A stretch of DNA of 64,000 nt. Origin: Nemertoderma westbladi (taxonomy: Eukaryota > Xenacoelomorpha > Nemertodermatida > Nemertodermatidae). The stretch covers positions 40,746-104,745 of the forward strand of contig JAUCBJ010009161.1 of assembly GCA_032718475.1 (NCBI GenBank), read 5' to 3'. Both the position numbers and the translations under genes were made by a program. Shown here piece by piece: positions 44,195 through 53,900 of the stretch. The notes under the pieces were generated by a model that made no database searches, was not told the DNA's origin, and was given only the letters and a program-made list of their open reading frames with translations. Position 1 is the stretch's first letter. Each line of letters starts with the position of its first letter.

Positions 44195-44199
44195 ACTTA
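44195..44199. repeat. Target site duplication of element C, left (ACTTA)
   Basis: ACTTA precedes the TG of the left LTR and recurs at 60781-60785. The LINE reads on without loss across the pair (GATGACTTA / ACTTAGGAG). Confidence 0.93.
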
Positions 44200-46260
44200 T
44201 GTTAAACAAACTACCCCGGCCTAACCAATAAAGACACAAAACTGCTCTATTTATTAGACAGGGCAATCAGGAGCGTATTATTGCTAATGTGAGGGGCTGC
44301 TAAATACAAAACCACTACTTACCGTTAGATGGCGCTAACCTGCCGTCCGCTAATATGTTTTACTAATTTTCTACGGCTCCTGCTAATTTCTTGTTCCTTT
44401 CTCTACCAATTACTCGATAGAGAGCTAACTGTTCGAATATATGAGCCACGCGGGAATAACCAAAACAACAAACCCGAATCGGCTCCCTAAGCTGACTTAA
44501 AACGAGTGTGAGAGGTTTTACACTCAGAGTATATTCTTACGCCTAATCTTACTGTTAAAGTACGCCAATGCCTACGTCTTTTCTAATCGCGAATACTGGG
44601 GGTTCCCTAACGGAATGTGTGAATGCGAGAATATTTAAAATAATCAAAGTGGTACAGTGTTTATTAGGGCTAATACCTATAGTGGGACTAAACTTGTCTG
44701 CGGCTGGCTTTAGGCCAGCAAATTACTAATGCGTTTTGCGTACTGAATACTGCTATCTAGCTTATTGCCCGCTAATTCAAATAACCGCTCAGCGTGAATA
44801 GTTTACGGTACTCTAATTATTACCTTAGCTACTCTCCGCTATGCTGCGTACTAATTCTTAATTTTACTAATTAATTACAGTCACAAATATGTAACAGCCT
44901 AAAATACTGTATTACTTTGACCTAATCAGTAATTATTTACAGTAAACAAAGAGATAGAAATCAATCAAAGGGAAAAGAGCGCCTATCTAAGCATTCGTAA
45001 TCTTAGGCACACTTTAGTAACACACCAATCAGCGTCAGCAATCACAGCTCGCAATGCGCGATTCACAATTGTACGATCCGCAATGCACGCAATTCGCAAT
45101 TACACAGCACAATATAATAATTCGCAATACATGCAATTCGCAATTGTAAAGCACGCAGACCTCTCCCGGGTACATCTAGGCTTCCTAACTAACCCAATTC
45201 CTGCCCCCTAACGCTACAAATTGAGACAAAATCTGGATCATCAGCCCCCTAATTACTGTACCAGCGAGCTGCCCCCACGCTACAATGCAAATTGCCCGAC
45301 CGCAACGGTGACCCCCCGCCAGCGTTGCTCGCCTTTGAATCCTCCGCTCTCCCTTAGTCGCCCAACCCCCCGATGTGCCCACCGCCCACTGGCACCTTAG
45401 CCCTCCATTATGCTAATAGCTACCGTAGCGGCGCACGCAAATCACAAAGTCTGACAGTCTCAGAAATCCCTTAGGATTATTGCGTAGAAAGGAATCACAT
45501 AGAACCATTAACAAAGGGTAGAAATCATAGTTCCAGTTGTAATTAGCAGTAATCGATGGGATTAATTGAGAAACACAATCAAGAATAATCGCACTAGCAA
45601 ATCATTTTGAGCAATTAATCGAAAATAGCAAATTGCAGAAATACGCTAAAATATCCGTCAAAAGTGAATAGAGACAGCTCAACAAGTACAAGGTGTGGAT
45701 TGTAAGGTATAGAATACAGCTCTACCGGCAAACCGCAAATTTATAGGTGATCCGGATGGGGTGATGCAATAGGGTGACTCAATCGCTCTCCTATTGGCTC
45801 TCCAGTCCGCGCTAGCATTAGACCAAGCTGGAAGCAGTTAGTCCAATAAGGAGGCCGGATTGTAGCCCTATTGCTGCCCAAACCTCAAATTATTACCATA
45901 TATGGTAATGGATCATGTCCCTGGCTGCTGAATGGCCAGGACAGCGTCCCTATATGCTAGCCCTATTGAAGCTAATATCAGCAAGCACGAAATCCAGGGT
46001 CCGACTAAACTTGATACCCTGGAACTATCTACATATATCCTAATACAAAATTACGTAGGTAGGGCTACATATTATACAAAATGGATGGATTCAAATATAT
46101 GGGCGTTTTGGTTTCCCTATCTAAATATCACCTCGCTATTATATCTTATCTAAAATATTATGCTGCACAACGGACTAATATTACATACAGTATAACGGAC
46201 TAATATTGCGTACAGTATAACGGACTAATATATGTGGATACAGCGCCATATACCGTAACA
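44200..46260 (-). repeat. 3' LTR of element C
   Basis: 2061 bp. It includes a block rich in GCAATTCGCAATT-type repeats (about 45050-45160) and about three units of a 25-bp repeat, ACGGACTAATATT plus GTACAGTAT (about 46165-46235). Small open frames inside (for example 45185-45382) are not supported as genes. Confidence 0.93.
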
Positions 46261-46270
46261 CCGCTCCAAG
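46261..46270 (-). other. Polypurine tract of element C
   Basis: On the minus strand CTTGGAGCGG directly precedes the TGT of the 3' LTR. GAGCGG|TGT is shared with element B. Confidence 0.55.
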
Positions 46271-46842
46271 GGAAATCATATAATGTTTCCCTCCAACTGT
46301 AGAAGAGTATAAGGTGATGTATACAAAACAAATAAATTTCCTTCAAATAATCTAAATACTTGATACTATAAATCCTACTATTTACAAATATTGCTATAGA
46401 TATTGCATAATGAATTGCATACAAATTAAATTTACAAATATTATCTCTCTTACTGTTTAACGATTATTACATACAAATTAAATTTACAAAATATTGTTTC
46501 TCGTTCGTTCTACATATAATGATTACTACATACAAAATTAAATTTACAAAATATTACTTCCTTTATTTATTTACAAATTGACGGTCTACATATTGAAATG
46601 GAACATGGCTAGGACAATGTCCCCCATTTCCCATCTCAAATTAACGATCAACATTAACAAGATAAACTAAATATAAACGTATTTGAGGCTAAATTTTTAA
46701 CTAAATTGCATTAAAGGCCGATAATCAAACTAAATATAAAATACGTAATAATTTCTTTCATTTTCGGACTTTACTTAATTTCTTATAAAAAACGCAAATC
46801 ATCTTGGTTTGATGATTACTCAGGTAAGTGAAAGGAGTAAGC

Positions 46843-46858
46843 CAAACCCGCGGGTTTG
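46843..46858. repeat. Foldback palindrome 1 in element C
   Basis: Perfect 16-bp palindrome CAAACCCGCGGGTTTG. Imperfect complementarity extends outward to about 28 nt per arm (AAGTGA on the left pairs with TCACTT on the right). On the plus strand the left arm includes CAG|GTAAGTGA. Confidence 0.85.
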
Positions 46859-47075
46859 TCTCCCCAATCACTTCCTTTGCCTCTTTCAATAAACTTTAGA
46901 GCAAATAAAGTCATATACACAAAATCAAATATAGTATAGGCTCAAAATCATATTTCCAACGGACTATAAAATAAAATTATTTCCTTTCAATATTTTTGGC
47001 CTTCGAAATAAAATTCTAAAATATGGATACGACTAGTGTATATGAGTCCAGTCGAATGATTGATCAAAACCTACG

Positions 47076-47104
47076 ATATACATCAGAGCGACGATGATGT
47101 ATAT
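47076..47104. repeat. Hairpin with GAGCGACGA loop, copy 1
   Basis: ATATACATCA and TGATGTATAT flank GAGCGACGA: ten paired bases and a nine-base loop. Confidence 0.8.
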
Positions 47105-47137
47105 GTCTAGAGTTTGTCGCTCCGTGATATTATAGTC

Positions 47138-47500
47138 TCATTGGCTAGCTCCTGGGTCTCTCGGGCTCGCTCCCTTCTCCAGATACACCAGTCTACCCCC
47201 TGTAGACTCTGTTGACGGCGTTCTTGAGGCGTCACTTCCCGGAACCGGCGACGACGTTCCCTGGGCACCGACTATCTCCCGACTGGTGCTCCTCCCTCGG
47301 CCTCGTCCCATTTGCCGTGTCCCTGTGGGCGCCTCCGCCAACTCCTCTTTCTTCAAATGTAGAATGGGACTGTTCGTCCTTGGCTTGACGCTTGCCAAGG
47401 ACTCCTCCTTCTGGTACTTGCCACGAGCTGTGAGCTCCGGCTGTTGTCGCTGTGGGCGCGGCGGTCCTGATCCTCCACTCGTTCAGAGGTCAATGACCCC
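47138..47500 (-). pseudogene. Possible tail of the decayed ORF3 in element C
   Basis: An open minus-strand frame without its own clear start. The product is Pro-, Gln-, Ser- and Arg-rich (RQQPEL, PRTNSPILHLKKEELAE, MGRGRGRSTSREI). Its position and basic/Pro-rich character resemble the tail of the B ORF3, but there is no convincing alignment. It may simply be coding-like debris. Confidence 0.35.
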
Positions 47501-47551
47501 AAACGAGTCTCCTTAGGCCGCCAATTGTGCGCTGGGTAATAATTCTAGACG

Positions 47552-47578
47552 TATATATCAGAGCGACGATGATATATA
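47552..47578. repeat. Hairpin with GAGCGACGA loop, copy 2
   Basis: TATATATCA and TGATATATA flank the same nine-base loop as copy 1. The one stem difference is compensated (C-G in copy 1, T-A here). Confidence 0.8.
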
Positions 47579-47803
47579 AAGGATTGGACATATTCGGGCT
47601 TAATAATGCGTTCGTCGAAACTTCCCGAAATAATTTGGAGTAAATATCGTATAAACCGCGGATCGTGGGTATAGTTAGTAGACGGATGGACGGCGCGAAT
47701 CTCGTCTGGATACTCAGGCGTGAGCTTCCTCTCCTGGTGAAGCGAAGTGAACGTGGTCCAGGAACTCGAGTCCCGTGCCGCTTCGCGCCGCGCCTCTAGG
47801 TCT

Positions 47804-48514
47804 TTATAGGCTCGGTATAGCGAAATGGCCGCCGCCGTGTCTATGCCGTGTCGAACAGGGTTTAATCTCCGTATACGGATCTAATGTCGTAACGGTCGGC
47901 GTAATGGGTCTCGGAGGTCGCTTTCCGCTGAAGTCGATACTGATCATCGGGTTGCTCATCGGGTAACCTCCCTCGTTATATCTAAGGAACTGGTGAGCTT
48001 GACATCGCGTTAATATCGGTTCTGGATGTTGCTCGTCTAATCGGTCGGGAATCGCCACGTCTTGCTTATTCATGCATTCACCACACTTGTAGAACAGCTT
48101 GTACACGCTGAAGACCTTCGGCGTCTCCTGATCCTCGCCTCGAGTTCTCCGGTATAGATGCATTCCGTCGAACTGATCTCGGATTGCAGGCAGAGGTTCT
48201 TCGTGTCGTAAATACATATTCATATGGTACAGTCGTGCGATCTCCTCATCCGGGTCTGCACTAATGTCACATACATCCAAAGCGAAGTCGTAGGGATACC
48301 GAGTGCGATACTCTCTCCGCAAAACTTCCATCCGGTCCCCCAATGCTCTCATTCTTTCCCTCCGTAATTCCTTATCATAAGTCGGTTTGTATTTCCCGTT
48401 TAGCTCCATCACGGACCGTCCATGGTAGTTTACATCCTGGTCTCGCGAATGGTAGCTCCGCCTCCTCTCTGGCAGTAAATCCTCTGCGCGGTTGCGCTCT
48501 AATATCCTTCTCCA
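47804..48514 (-). pseudogene. Decayed homologue of ORF3 in element C
   Basis: The minus-strand frame is open from 48514 (just after a TAA) to a TAA at 47804. Order and spacing match residues about 95-300 of the B ORF3: YHSRDQDVN against YHTQRSCND; a DPDEEIARLYHMNMYL block against DPVVELKRLYFTMIYL; PLPAIRDQFDGM against PLPVIPDSFEQM; YKCGEC...TRCQAHQFLRY against YYCDEC...RRCAKHSFTRY. The four putative metal ligands C-x2-C...C-x2-H are kept. The frame then shifts; 47803-47550 stays open in another frame (RFIRYLLQI near 47620 may match KFVRKFLRS of B). Most of the protein is deleted. It lies about 0.8 kb 3' of integrase. Confidence 0.72.
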
Positions 48515-48619
48515 TTATGCCACGCGTATATACATATATATATCCCAATAAGTGCCGTTACGTAACCAATTACACTGTGGGTAATCAGTTAGATGTCGCC
48601 GAAAGACAGACCTCCCGAA

Positions 48620-48636
48620 CCCCCCCCCCCCCCCCC
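48620..48636. repeat. C17/G17 homopolymer
   Basis: Seventeen consecutive C on the plus strand, so a G tract in the element's sense strand, about 100 bp upstream of the ORF3 remnant. Confidence 0.95.
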
Positions 48637-48838
48637 GCTTTCCAGCAGTTCAGGTTCGACTCTCTAGATCCCGTCTCTTCCTAACTAACTATCCTCTAAC
48701 CTATTCCCATGCATAGCGCAAAAACTTTGGAGATAAACTGGCCGTGACCAACTCACTTTTTGATGCCCAAACTACTCCCATTACTCGTACTAAACTACAG
48801 TAGTTAGAAAGGACTATAGCCACAATACTCGACTATAC

Positions 48839-48854
48839 CAAACCCACAGGTTTG
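48839..48854. repeat. Foldback palindrome 2 in element C
   Basis: CAAACCCACAGGTTTG. The arms extend outward: ATACTCGACTAT on the left pairs imperfectly with ATAATCGAATAT on the right. Confidence 0.8.
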
Positions 48855-49279
48855 ATAATCGAATATCACACATCCTGCAAACTACTGAGTGGGGTCCATG
48901 TACGCCTCTGGTGCTACTAACCTTTAGCACCCTAGTTGTACTGTTGGCACCAATCTGTGGAAGTTGCTAAACTCAATTTACACTCCTACGTAATATAGCC
49001 GTCACCATGGTTTCTAAATGCTATTTTCCAGGCTTCACGACTTTTCAAATTACTGTTTATCTATAGACGAATTCTAAAACGCGTCTATACACAGCGTCTG
49101 GAATTGTCTTGGGTTCACTTCTAATTTTTAAAATTTTTAAATTTTCCAAAAATTTTGAAAATAAAATTTTGTTTTGATACCCACCAGACAAAACTCAACG
49201 CAAATCACCACAACCCGCTCCTATGCATTTCCTTGTATTTGCATACGAGGAATGCATACGAAGTGAGTTGCGTCCAACA

Positions 49280-50880
49280 CTAATTCTGTTTTGAGGCAGG
49301 AGACAAATTATAATCTCCCGTCTCGATACGTGTCTCCTCTAATAACACAATATCTTGGACCGGTCGGTCCAAGGTGTGTAAACCATTAGTTTTACACTTT
49401 TTTGGGTGCGGACACTTGCACCTAATTTTCACAGTGACTGTGCGCACTATGTTTTGCACGTCTGGGTGTGTGTGCAAGATCACTCCCGTCTCCCAATACT
49501 TTCTCTTGACAATCGGCTCGGTTATCAATACGTAGTCTCCCCTTTGGAGACTCCGAACCGTTTTGTACCACTTTGTTCTGGTGGATATGGTGGGAAGATA
49601 GTATTCCCGCCAATATTCCCAGAATGTGTACGCGACTAATTGTGTTACTTTCCAGCTTTTACGACTATATAGGTCGGCACTAATGGGTTCTGATGCCGGC
49701 ACAAGAAATGCTGGACTCTGCATTAGCAAATGATTCGGCGTTAATGCAACACCGTCTGGCAACATAGCTATCGGCCTCGAGTTTAGTGTATGCTCGATTT
49801 CAATGAAAGCTGTGACCAGTTCGTCGTCGGTAAGTTGTTTGTTCACAGGCAATGTTTTGGCAATGGCCTGCTTTACAGAGCGAACTAAACGCTCCCAACT
49901 TCCTCCTCTCCAAGGACTTTCTGGAGTATTAAATCTCCACTCTACTCGTTGCGGCAAAAGTGCTGCAGAAATTTCCTTATTCTGTGCCGCTTTATGAGCC
50001 GCGTTCAACTCGCTATTCCCTCCGACAAAGTTTGTACCCTTATCGGAGTAGAACGCCTTTACTAGTCCTCTCCTGGCCATAAATCTCTTCAAGGCCAGGA
50101 GCAGAGATTTGGTCGACATGTCTGCCACACGCTCGATGTGTATGGCTCTACTAGCCATACATGTCAGTAGCAGACCCCATCGCTTGTGGGTCAGCCGTCC
50201 ACTCTTTGCCTCAATCGGACCAAAACAATCCACCCCTGTGTTCGTAAAGGGTGGGTCATATGCCTGCACTCTCGCTTCCGGGAGTTCAGCCATCTCCTGT
50301 TCCAATACTCTGGCGTTCACCCTCTTGCAAACCAGACAGGCGTCATACATAGTGCCGACTGCCCTGCTTGGCTGCAATAGAATGAATCGCTGTCTCGCTG
50401 CCGACAAACAGTGTAACTTTCCCGCGTGATGCAACCTCTTGTGTATATCCCATAGAATCGCTCTTTGCAATTCTATTGGGTGACTAGGGATTATCACTGG
50501 GAACCGAAACTGTGAGTTTATGTCGACAGTCTGGATTCTCGATCTATGACAAATTAAACCCTTATGGATTAATGGACTCCATTTTCTAAGGGGTTTATAG
50601 AGAACTGGTCGTTGAGCCGATAATAGATGGAATTCTTTTGGGAAGGCACACATTTGATAGTGTTTCAAATGCTTTAATTCCGCTTGATCAATCTCATCCT
50701 CTGTCAGAGGTTGTTTCAATTTCTGAATTCGCTCACTATTGGTGCTCGATGGTTCTCTCAAATGTTTCGAATGTTTTAAACAAAGGTACGAAATGTATCG
50801 GCTTAACCACGCAGTTCTTTTACAAATTGTCAGCCAAGAGGCAGACGAATTTAGTAATTTGTCATAAATACTGCATGACT
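49280..50880 (-). CDS. Integrase region of element C pol
   Basis: The open frame from 50880 to a stop at 49280 begins with the typical RNase H-integrase connection (YDKLLNSSASW, RTAWLSRYI). It continues with the HHCC zinc finger (RLHHAGKLH, then CLVCKRV), the catalytic core with GVDCFGPIEAKSG, YSDKGTNFVGG and SPWRGGSWERLVRSVK, and a DUF5641-type C-terminus (LQRGDYVLITE, KRKYWETG). It lacks an obvious start of its own. The preceding protein frame ends at 50983 in a different frame. Removing the 110 bp at 50881-50990 puts the two frames in register. The product would integrate the element. I see no internal stop, so this part looks intact. Confidence 0.9.
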
Positions 50881-50990
50881 CTAATGCCAGCGACGGTTGT
50901 CCGCTAGATTAATGGAAGTTTCGAATCCAAACCCGCAGGTTTGGAAACCAAAGGCTCCATTGTGTCGGTCATTTTCTGTCCGTCACTTAC
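50881..50990 (-). other. 110-bp intron-like insert between RNase H and integrase frames
   Basis: On the minus strand it begins GTAAGT and ends CATTAG. Excising it leaves the upstream frame continuous with the integrase frame (split codon G|AG). The stretch holds a stop just after the donor and further stops. The related element A has no such interruption here. Foldback palindrome 3 is at the exact midpoint. There is no strong pyrimidine tract, so splicing is only a hypothesis; a decayed insertion is the alternative. Confidence 0.5.
50928..50943. repeat. Foldback palindrome 3 (centre of the intron-like insert)
   Basis: CAAACCCGCAGGTTTG, extended to TCC...GGA. Pairing continues imperfectly outward (AATGGA on both arms), so the 110-bp insert may fold as one long hairpin. 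Confidence 0.85.
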
Positions 50991-53900
50991 CAACTGTGAC
51001 TCCTGGTTTAGTCTGTAAGGGTGGTTTTATGTCATAACTTACCCTTCCGGACCTAGTAGTCACGTAAGTCTGTTGGTCTGACAGGTCTCCGGGCCGCTCC
51101 AATGACTCTTCAGGCCGCTCCAATGACTCTTCAGGCCGCTCCAATGACTTAAGTTTGGCTTTAGACTTCGACTTAGAGACTTTCTCCACTTTGACTTCTG
51201 CATCTTCAGGCATCGGATTGGTCACTATCTTTAGTCGCTCTGGCCAATGTTCCTGTGTCCTCGTTAGAAAATCAGGTCCATGCAACCAAAACTCCTGCGA
51301 CTCTTCCTGACAGAATTCCGCCGGCATTGCACCTCTCGAAGTTATGTCGGCCGGGTTTAACACTCCCGGACAATGTCTCCATTGTTCCTTCGTCGAAAAA
51401 TCAACGATCTGAGCGCGTCTATTGGCCACAAATGTCTTTAGTGCAATATTGTCGGCCGCAATGTATACTAACACCAAGGATGCGTCCGTCCAATAGAATA
51501 AGGTCAATGTCGTGTCTAACTCCTCAGTTATCTGCTTACTTACCTCGACTGAAACTACAGCCGCCTGTAACTCTGCACGAGGGACAGTCATGTATTTGAC
51601 CGGCATTGTCTTTGATCTAGAAGTCACAAAGGCCGTCTCAAACTTGTCCTGACTTACCTCTCGGCGAAGGTAGGCTACCATACCAAAGCCGGTGTCACTT
51701 GCGTCACTAAATAAGTGGAGTTCGAGATCAGCTGGGAATACCAGCTGATTCGGAAAGTAGGAACGGGGTACATCTATATTTTTCAATAGATGTAACTCGG
51801 CTTCCCACTCCCTCCACTGCTTTGCATGTATAGGAGATATTGGTTCGTCCCACTCTAGGTCGGACAACCAAATTTTCCTCATGCACGCTCGTGCCTGTAA
51901 TATTACCGGACTGATAAAGTTCATCGGGTCAAATAGTCTACTTAATGTCGATAAGCAAATTCTCTTTGTCAAAACTTTGTCTGGGCTACTGGGCTCAAAT
52001 CTAACTCTTACCTGGAACTTATCCGTATTCGGATTCCAAGCGAGTCCCAGTACTCGCGCCATGGGGATTGGTTCTACCCCCAATTCTATGTCTCCGCTCC
52101 CGCGATCTTTCACCGGGAACGATTCTAATAGGGCCTCCGAGTTCGTAGTGAACTTGGTCAGAGGAAATCCCCCTGTAGCCAAGCACTCTTGTAGGCCGTG
52201 AGCCACTTCTATGGCTTGTTCCGCCGTGTCCTTGGACACCAATCCGTCGTCCATATAGAAGTTTCTCAAGATGGACTCGATAACCTCTACTGGATACTTA
52301 CCAATCTGGGCTGTTGCCGTTTTCTTTAGAACAAACAGCGTGCCGTTTGGACTATCGCGGGCGCCAAATATCCTAACGTACATCTGGTATGTAACCACTG
52401 GGCCGGATAAGTCTTCATTCTCATACCAGAGAAAGCGAAGGCTATCCTGGTCTGCCTTACAGGCTCTTACCTGGTGGAACATCGCCTCGATGTCACAAGT
52501 AAATGCGAATCGCCGCTGTCTAAAACGCAACAGTATTCCAATCAAATAATTATTCAGGTTGGGACCATCCATCAACTCTGAATTCAGGGACATACCTCTA
52601 TAGACTGCTGCGCAGTCGTTGACTACTCGGACTTTGTCTGGCTTGTCAGGGTGAGTCACATAGTGGTGTGGGAGGTAATAAGTCTGGTCTGTCACTAAGT
52701 CAGGGTCCTCTACCTTCCCAGCAAATCCCTTGGCGAAATAGTTGTTGATCTGGGCGCAATACTTCTCCCTAATGTCTGGATTCTTCAACAACCGAGCCCT
52801 TACTCCGTTCAATCTTTTCAAGGCTAAGTTGTAGTTGTTCTCCAACTTAGGAGGTTGTCGACGCCACAACATTCCAACTTCAAAATGTCCAGTCGGTAGC
52901 AGACGTATGGTATCTTCCATCATCTCCAGCGACCGTTTCTCATCAGTAGACATGGCTAGGTCATATCCACCGGGTTCCATTGCGTCCCTATCCAGCCATT
53001 CGACGGTTCTGGCTCCTGTCTCGAGGTCCTGGCGTATCAATTCCTTCTGTAGCTCCTCCTCACTGTACTGGAAAATGTCTAGGTCTCGATATTTAGCCAC
53101 TTGACCCTCCACTATATTGGTATAAGTCAAAACGTTACTCAAATAGGTAGCGTGGGCCGCTGAACCAGACCCACGGGTCTGATAACAGTAGTCCTCGGGT
53201 TCACTATCTGTCCGGTCGTTATGAAGTGGTTCCGACAACCTAACATTATCGGGAATCAACTCCTCGTCCGACTCGCTAAAGTCACTATAGTGGTCAATAC
53301 AGGTTCTCCTAAACTCGTCTATGTCTGGTGGTTCTACTAACGGTGGTTGAGTTATAGGCTGTAATTCGTCGTATCTGTCCATTGGCTTGTCGCCACCTGT
53401 AAACTCATAAGACATGGGTACTCTTGTATACCAACCTAATATAGTCCTATGGGCATGTGGTCCATTGACATGCGGCTCAGCTGGTCTCGTTTCCCATATC
53501 TGGTGTGCGATCAGCTGTTCTGCACCAATCAACATAGAAACATTCCTATAACCTACCTGATGTCTGGGTATCCTGAGCTTGTCAAAATACTCCTGTGCTA
53601 TGGGACTCATCGGCGGCACCTTACCTAACTGCCTGCCGAATCCCTTCATAGCTAGACACTTAAATCCGTCCAATGGCAAAGCTTTCCGTTCTTGTCGAGT
53701 ATGTTGGTCTCTCGGAAGTAGGGAGTCTAGTTCCACCGAAATTCTGTGTCCCTTGAGGTCTCCTACCCCGTGCATAGACTTCAACTCTATTTGGATCTCC
53801 TCGGCGTCCTGGAAGCTAGAAACGGCTCTCGCCACTTCCTCGTCGATATACGATAATGTGGACGCAGTGTCCAACATCACATATATTCGCTTCGATCCCT

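Larger units (their letters stand above)
41175..44199 (+). repeat. LINE tandem array, unit c (interrupted by element C)
   Basis: Third unit. The period from unit b is 3229-3230 bp. It contains a 100-N gap and is cut at 44199 by element C; the same LINE resumes at 60781. Unlike units a and b it continues past GTTAAC, so it marks the right end of the array. Confidence 0.9.
42894..44199 (+). pseudogene. LINE reverse transcriptase, unit c, left part
   Basis: RT as in units a and b up to GNQYG, then the N gap, then GDTLAAFLF and LDFADD at the insertion edge. It carries a private 6-bp repeat (TACCTATACC) near 44160. The interrupted remainder is at 60786-61258. Confidence 0.87.
46271..47137 (-). 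other. Non-coding 3' region of element C
   Basis: AT-rich, no gene. AAATTAAATTTACAAA-type blocks recur near 46420, 46470 and 46540. Foldback palindrome 1 (46843-46858) and hairpin 47076-47104 lie here. Confidence 0.6.
48515..49279 (-). other. Spacer between integrase and ORF3 remnant, element C
   Basis: No gene. It contains a run of 17 C (48620-48636; poly-G on the coding strand) and foldback palindrome 2. AT-rich blocks with AAAATTT runs lie near 49125-49165. Confidence 0.6.

Noticed and set aside
36055-44205. Treating each LINE unit as an independent insertion
   Set aside because: All three share the same frameshifts, truncation point and 5' flank, so they are tandem copies of one damaged insertion.
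45185-45382. Gly/Trp-rich frame, also at 59687-59890
   Set aside because: Inside both LTRs of element C, and the two copies differ by frame-breaking indels.
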